Part shown: piece by piece, positions 5,497 through 8,522 of the stretch
How the letters are laid out: the number at the start of each line of letters is the position of its first letter
Numbering within the stretch: position 1 is the stretch's first letter
Origin: UBA3907 sp033810155
GTDB lineage: Bacteria; Bacillota; Sulfobacillia; Fermentithermobacillales; Fermentithermobacillaceae
Direction of reading: 5' to 3'
Length of the DNA: 8,522 bases
Assembly (NCBI GenBank): GCA_033810155.1
Contig: JAPXKJ010000044.1
Location: forward strand, 1 to 8,522
Notes under the pieces: model-generated
Told to the model about the DNA's origin: nothing
What the model saw: the letters and a program-made list of their open reading frames with translations, nothing else
Databases searched by the model: none
Program-made: the position numbers and the translations under genes

Positions 5497-7647
5497 CTAG
5501 CACCTCTTTCTAACTGTATAAGAGATGAATTTTGTGATGTCATATAGATCATTTACTAAAGTAGCAGGAGGAAGGCTTCGCAGAATTGCTTTCCCATAGT
5601 TTTTAGTCAGTATTCTCGAGTCCAATATCACTACTGCTCCGCTATCTGTTTTTGAACGTATCAACCGTCCGAAGCCTTGCTTGAGTTTTAAGATGGCGAT
5701 TGGCAAGGAATAGTGCATGAAGGGGCTAAGACCTTGTTCCATCCATAGATCCTCTCTCGCTCGCATCACAGGATCGTCAGGAACTGGGAAAGGCAATCTA
5801 GTAATAACAACGCAGGAAAGAGCTTCACCGGGCACATCCACACCTTCCCAAAAGGAATCTAGTCCCATGAGCACAGCGTTTCCTGCTTTTTTATACTCCG
5901 AGAGCAGTGTCTCCCTAGGCATTTCATCCTGGACAAGGACGGGGAACCCCTTTTCTTCTATTTTGTCTCGGGTTGCCGCACTTACGTTCCGAAGAGATTT
6001 CCTTGACGTTAACAGGACGAAAGTGCGCCCTTGTACGAGGTCAACAATGTCGAGTATTGTATCTGCAACGTATTCATCGAACCCCGGCTTGTTTGGATCC
6101 GCTCCGCGAACGTCTCTTGATATATATAGGCAAACCTGATTAGAATAGTCGAAGGGAGACCCAAAGATGGCTTCTTCTGCATTTATTCCTAGTACGCTTT
6201 TTATGTAGTCAAAAGAATTGTCTGTCGACAAAGTGGCGGATGTTAGTATCGCTGAGTGCAATGAAGACCACAGGTTTTCATCTAGATACGAGTCAATCTC
6301 AAGAGGCGAACCCTTTAGCGTTACATGGCGCTGTCTTCCTCTTTCTTCGGCCTCTGACCAGTACACGAAAGATGAACTATCACCCTCTAGCGTGTTGATT
6401 CTCTCGGCGATCGAAGCCATGTTTACGTATCTTTTGGCGAGGGCGCTGGTTTCGAACCTTTCTTCGTCAGACAAGTCAAGTTCGGCCCAGTTTGCTATCT
6501 GTGTGGCTAGATTCTTAAAAGAGCGCATCAGTCGTTCATCCAAAAGGCCGGGTTTCATTAACCTGCACTTATTCCGGTTTCCGGAATGATTGTTGGCCCT
6601 CCTGCTTCTTCCGCGTGAACCTGCAGTTTGGTTTAGCGAAGAAGGATCGAGGGAAGAAAGGTTCGTTTCAACGAGTGATAGAAGTTGTTCTAGATCGAAT
6701 CTCAAGCGGTTTTGCGTGTCTTTGGGTACCAACTGAGAAAAAGGGAGCCGCGACACAAGCCTTGAAGTATCGTCTGCGAGGCGTCTCACCCTGTTATATC
6801 CTATGTCAAAGGTAAGGCTATCTCTAAATACCTCGTCTATATGGTGTGCTTCGTCGAAAATGACGCTTTCGAACGCCGGTATTAGAGACGTTTTCCCACC
6901 CGTATTGACAAAAAGTCTGAGATGAGCTGCAAAAAGAGCGTGATTGACGACAATTAGGTGGCATCCTTCCAAGTATCTTCGTTGTCTCATGTAATAACAA
7001 GACTCTCGGAATGGGCATTTTGAAGACATACATCTGTCGCTCTCAGAAGATATGTTGCTCCAAATAGCCTCACTGACAGCGAATGGAAGTGTATCTTTAT
7101 CTCCGTTCCAGACGCCAGAATCTACCAATTCCGAAATACTCTCGATGACTAGTTCATCTTTGTCGGGCTGGACTAGTTTGAGTCTACCAAGAATATCCTC
7201 GTAAACTCTGTTCCACTTTCTCAAGCAAAGGTAGTGGCTGCGCCCCTTAAACAAAGCGTAATTGAAGGTCCCCATACCGTCTACGGCCTGCGAGACCAAT
7301 GGAATATCTTTGTTTACCAATTGCTGCTGAAGGTTTACTGTATGGGTAGATACAACAAGTCGGTTTTTAGTCGTCAAACACCAGTAGGCTGCAGGGATCA
7401 AATATGCGAGGGATTTGCCGACTCCGGTTCCTGCTTCAACCATTAGGTGTTTCCCATTATACAGGGAATCAAGCACGGACCTGGCCATGTCCAGCTGCTG
7501 AGGTCGGTTTTCAAAACCAGGTATCAGAGATGCCAAAACGCCATTTTCGTTGAAGGCGTCGTGAAGGAAACGAGTCATATCTTCCAAGTTGTCAGAGAGT
7601 GAAGCTGGTGGTTTCAGGCTGAGTACCCCCTTACTGCAAATGATCAT
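5497..7647 (-). CDS. dinG: DinG-family iron-sulfur ATP-dependent DNA helicase (XPD-like, superfamily 2)
   Basis: A 716-residue helicase expected to unwind DNA 5' to 3', including R-loops and forked structures. Motifs in order are the Q-region RPQQLDMA (48-55), Walker A GTGVGKS (73-79), and motif Ia STHTVNLQQQL (100-110). The four Fe-S cysteines are C141, C206, C211 and C217; the last three have the same 5- and 6-residue spacing as E. coli DinG. Then come DEAH (265-268), SATLS (470-474), GLDSFWEGVDVPG (595-607) and motif VI QGFGRLIRS (657-665). There is no N-terminal exonuclease domain, unlike Bacillus-type DinG. A basic, Asn/Ser/Gly-rich stretch near residues 340-362 looks like a disordered linker. 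The ATG at 7645-7647 is the furthest possible start; AGGGGA abuts it with almost no spacer, so M24 (7576-7578) is a real alternative. The gene stands alone, convergent with the aminotransferase and divergent from padR. Confidence 0.93.
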   Translation of the reverse strand: MIICSKGVLSLKPPASLSDNLEDMTRFLHDAFNENGVLASLIPGFENRPQQLDMARSVLDSLYNGKHLMVEAGTGVGKSLAYLIPAAYWCLTTKNRLVVSTHTVNLQQQLVNKDIPLVSQAVDGMGTFNYALFKGRSHYLCLRKWNRVYEDILGRLKLVQPDKDELVIESISELVDSGVWNGDKDTLPFAVSEAIWSNISSESDRCMSSKCPFRESCYYMRQRRYLEGCHLIVVNHALFAAHLRLFVNTGGKTSLIPAFESVIFDEAHHIDEVFRDSLTFDIGYNRVRRLADDTSRLVSRLPFSQLVPKDTQNRLRFDLEQLLSLVETNLSSLDPSSLNQTAGSRGRSRRANNHSGNRNKCRLMKPGLLDERLMRSFKNLATQIANWAELDLSDEERFETSALAKRYVNMASIAERINTLEGDSSSFVYWSEAEERGRQRHVTLKGSPLEIDSYLDENLWSSLHSAILTSATLSTDNSFDYIKSVLGINAEEAIFGSPFDYSNQVCLYISRDVRGADPNKPGFDEYVADTILDIVDLVQGRTFVLLTSRKSLRNVSAATRDKIEEKGFPVLVQDEMPRETLLSEYKKAGNAVLMGLDSFWEGVDVPGEALSCVVITRLPFPVPDDPVMRAREDLWMEQGLSPFMHYSLPIAILKLKQGFGRLIRSKTDSGAVVILDSRILTKNYGKAILRSLPPATLVNDLYDITKFISYTVRKRC

Positions 7648-7810
7648 TCCCCTGCAATGCTAAAGATATTTTAACATGATGAAGGAGTATTTGCTTTAGC
7701 CAAACTATTCGATGATGTGTGTTAGGGATACCGAGGGTGTTTTTGAAGGGCCCGTTTTTTTAAGACAAACTGTATTTCGAAGAAGGAATTTTTCGATGAG
7801 TGTAGAATTC

Positions 7811-7829
7811 ATATGTGTAGCTTGCATAT
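7811..7829. promoter_or_regulatory. Candidate PadR operator (ATATG-N9-CATAT dyad)
   Basis: The inverted repeat ATATG (7811-7815) and CATAT (7825-7829) surrounds 9 bases, and a second ATATG overlaps just to the right (7828-7832). PadR-family regulators commonly bind ATGT/ACAT half-sites separated by 8-10 bases. The left half here is a full ATATGT; the right is only GCATAT, so the match is partial. It lies 41 bases before the PadR start, where an autoregulatory site would be expected. Binding is inference. Confidence 0.35.
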
Positions 7830-7856
7830 ATGTGCCGATTGGTCCACGATGAAGCT

Positions 7857-7864
7857 AAAGGAGG
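7857..7864 (+). promoter_or_regulatory. Ribosome binding site of the PadR gene
   Basis: AAAGGAGG, nearly the full anti-Shine-Dalgarno complement, with a 6-base spacer to the GTG at 7871. It supports the GTG start and therefore the reality of the protein's N-terminal extension. Confidence 0.85.
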
Positions 7865-7870
7865 GATAAA

Positions 7871-8305
7871 GTGACGTTTTACGAACATGAAAAGCCGACA
7901 GATAGTCAATGCAGAGGCCAGGTCCATACAGATGGTCGTGATTGGCATCAGGGACAACGGACAGATGGTGTCGTAAAGCCGGAAGGATTTATGGAGGCTT
8001 GCCTGTTGTTACTTCTGAGCGAACAGGAATCTTATGGTTATGAACTTATTCCACGTTTGGAGGAATTTGGATTTGGAGACAATCAAGATCCGGGTATGGT
8101 CTATAGGTATCTGCGAAGGCTGGAAAAAAGAGGGATGATTGAGTCCCAATGGGATACCTCGGGCACAGGGGCTGCGAGACGCGTTTATACCATGACTCCT
8201 GACGGGTACGATCTTCTTTCAGTATGGGCCGAAACCATAAGGCTTAACATAGGGATCCTGTCTAGATTCATGGACAGGTACCGGAAGATCGACTATGGTT
8301 CCTGA
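7871..8305 (+). CDS. PadR family transcriptional regulator
   Basis: A 144-residue dimeric winged-helix repressor. The PadR core begins near residue 38 with EGFMEACLLLLLSEQESYGYELI. The recognition region DPGMVYRYLRRLEKRGMIESQW (73-94) corresponds to the family's 'PGTLYR-LRRLE--GL----W', and the wing is ARRVYTMTPDG (102-112). A single C-terminal helix (about 113-140) should form the dimer, so this is a short-tail PadR. The first 37 residues are polar and look disordered; such extensions occur in PadR proteins of this type. Ligand cannot be read from sequence, but these repressors usually respond to small toxic molecules and control efflux pumps. The ABC exporter starting 127 bases downstream on the same strand is the obvious target. 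A dyad 41 bases upstream may allow autoregulation. Confidence 0.9.
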   Translation: MTFYEHEKPTDSQCRGQVHTDGRDWHQGQRTDGVVKPEGFMEACLLLLLSEQESYGYELIPRLEEFGFGDNQDPGMVYRYLRRLEKRGMIESQWDTSGTGAARRVYTMTPDGYDLLSVWAETIRLNIGILSRFMDRYRKIDYGS

Positions 8306-8432
8306 TAAGGGGCGACTGTCCGCACGAGATCTAACCAAACCTTTTAGTGTGGCCAGGTTGTCGTGTATTAGGTGGTGATATCGTTTGTTTCAGAGATCAC
8401 AGTATTGTTAGGGAAAAAGGTGGTATGTTTAC

Positions 8433-8522
8433 ATGAGTGTTCTTGGCAGATTGCTAAAATTCGCAGCTCCTTATTGGAAGCGATATGTGCTAGCGTTCAT
8501 ATTCCTTTTAGCAATATCTGGC
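8433..8522 (+). CDS. ABC exporter, N-terminal end (truncated by window)
   Basis: The frame is open from an ATG at 8433 to the last base, 30 codons. It begins MSVLGRLLKFAAPYWKRY followed by a hydrophobic run VLAFIFLLAISG. This is the classic opening of fused membrane/ATPase (type IV, MsbA/LmrA-like) ABC exporters: a short amphipathic elbow helix containing 'LL-F--PYWKRY', then transmembrane helix 1. AAGGTGG at 8417-8423 provides a ribosome site with a 9-base spacer. An earlier ATG at 8425 stops after three codons. Many exporters of this kind are heterodimers encoded by two consecutive genes behind a PadR or MarR regulator, so a second half-transporter may follow outside the window. No ATPase motif is available to confirm the call. 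Confidence 0.75.
   Translation, partial: MSVLGRLLKFAAPYWKRYVLAFIFLLAISG

Larger units (their letters stand above)
7648..7870. other. Divergent intergenic region between dinG and the PadR gene
   Basis: These 223 bases must hold the start signals of two divergent genes. I see no tRNA, riboswitch fold or convincing small gene. Visible elements are a run of T at 7754-7761 just after GGGCCC, a weak AT-rich hairpin (CGAAGAA at 7776-7782 with TTTTTCG at 7787-7793 around a GGAA loop), and the CATAT/ATATG dyad described separately. I could not assign -35 and -10 boxes on either strand with confidence. Confidence 0.5.

Noticed and set aside
5717..6589. Rightward open frames of 123-140 codons opposite dinG
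   Set aside because: They run antisense to conserved helicase motifs (including motifs V and VI) and have no family resemblance; shadows.
7750..7761. GGGCCC followed by a T-run as a terminator
   Set aside because: The only hairpin is the 6-base palindrome itself with no loop, and neither neighbouring gene ends there, so a terminator is not supported.
7760..7957. A leftward 65-codon frame between dinG and padR
   Set aside because: It overlaps the start of padR and its ribosome site, and its composition looks random.
1..8522. CRISPR array, insertion sequence, tRNA or phage attachment site
   Set aside because: No regularly spaced direct repeats, transposase motifs, terminal inverted repeats or cloverleaf-like stretches were found on reading the window.

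Overview
The window looks like chromosomal DNA from a bacterium, most plausibly an anaerobic or oxygen-flexible member of the Bacillota or a related lineage. The reasons are strong purine-rich Shine-Dalgarno sequences, use of GTG starts, a coenzyme-B12-dependent (class II) ribonucleotide reductase controlled by NrdR, a DinG helicase without a fused exonuclease domain, and a PadR gene beside an ABC exporter. This assignment is an inference; there is no rRNA or other phylogenetic marker to settle it.

Layout. Bases 1-137 hold the last 44 codons of a hotdog-fold thioesterase-like protein. Bases 226-5427 are a rightward set of four genes: nrdR (GTG start), nrdJ (class II RNR, 860 aa), a DapA-superfamily aldolase whose active-site residues match 4-hydroxy-2-oxoglutarate aldolase (HOGA) rather than dihydrodipicolinate synthase, and a class V aminotransferase closely resembling alanine-glyoxylate aminotransferase (AGT). 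Gaps inside this set are 56, 13 and 33 bases, so it may be one operon. A strong hairpin at 5454-5493 lies between this set and the convergent leftward dinG gene (5497-7647) and is symmetric enough to stop transcription from both sides. A 223-base divergent intergenic region follows. Then come a rightward PadR regulator (7871-8305) and the first 30 codons of an ABC exporter (from 8433), cut by the window end.

How the genes work together. NrdR senses nucleotides through its ATP-cone and normally represses RNR genes, so nrdR-nrdJ is a self-contained dNTP-supply module. CATATG-centred palindromes upstream of nrdR are candidate operators. The aldolase and aminotransferase form a plausible two-step route: 4-hydroxy-2-oxoglutarate gives pyruvate plus glyoxylate, and glyoxylate plus alanine gives glycine plus pyruvate. 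They are bacterial counterparts of the human enzymes lost in primary hyperoxaluria types 3 and 1. PadR probably controls itself and the ABC exporter.

Most of the window is recognisable housekeeping and accessory metabolism. I see no CRISPR array, mobile element, RNA gene or clearly new defence system. The most interesting item is the tightly linked HOGA-like/AGT-like pair behind an RNR module.
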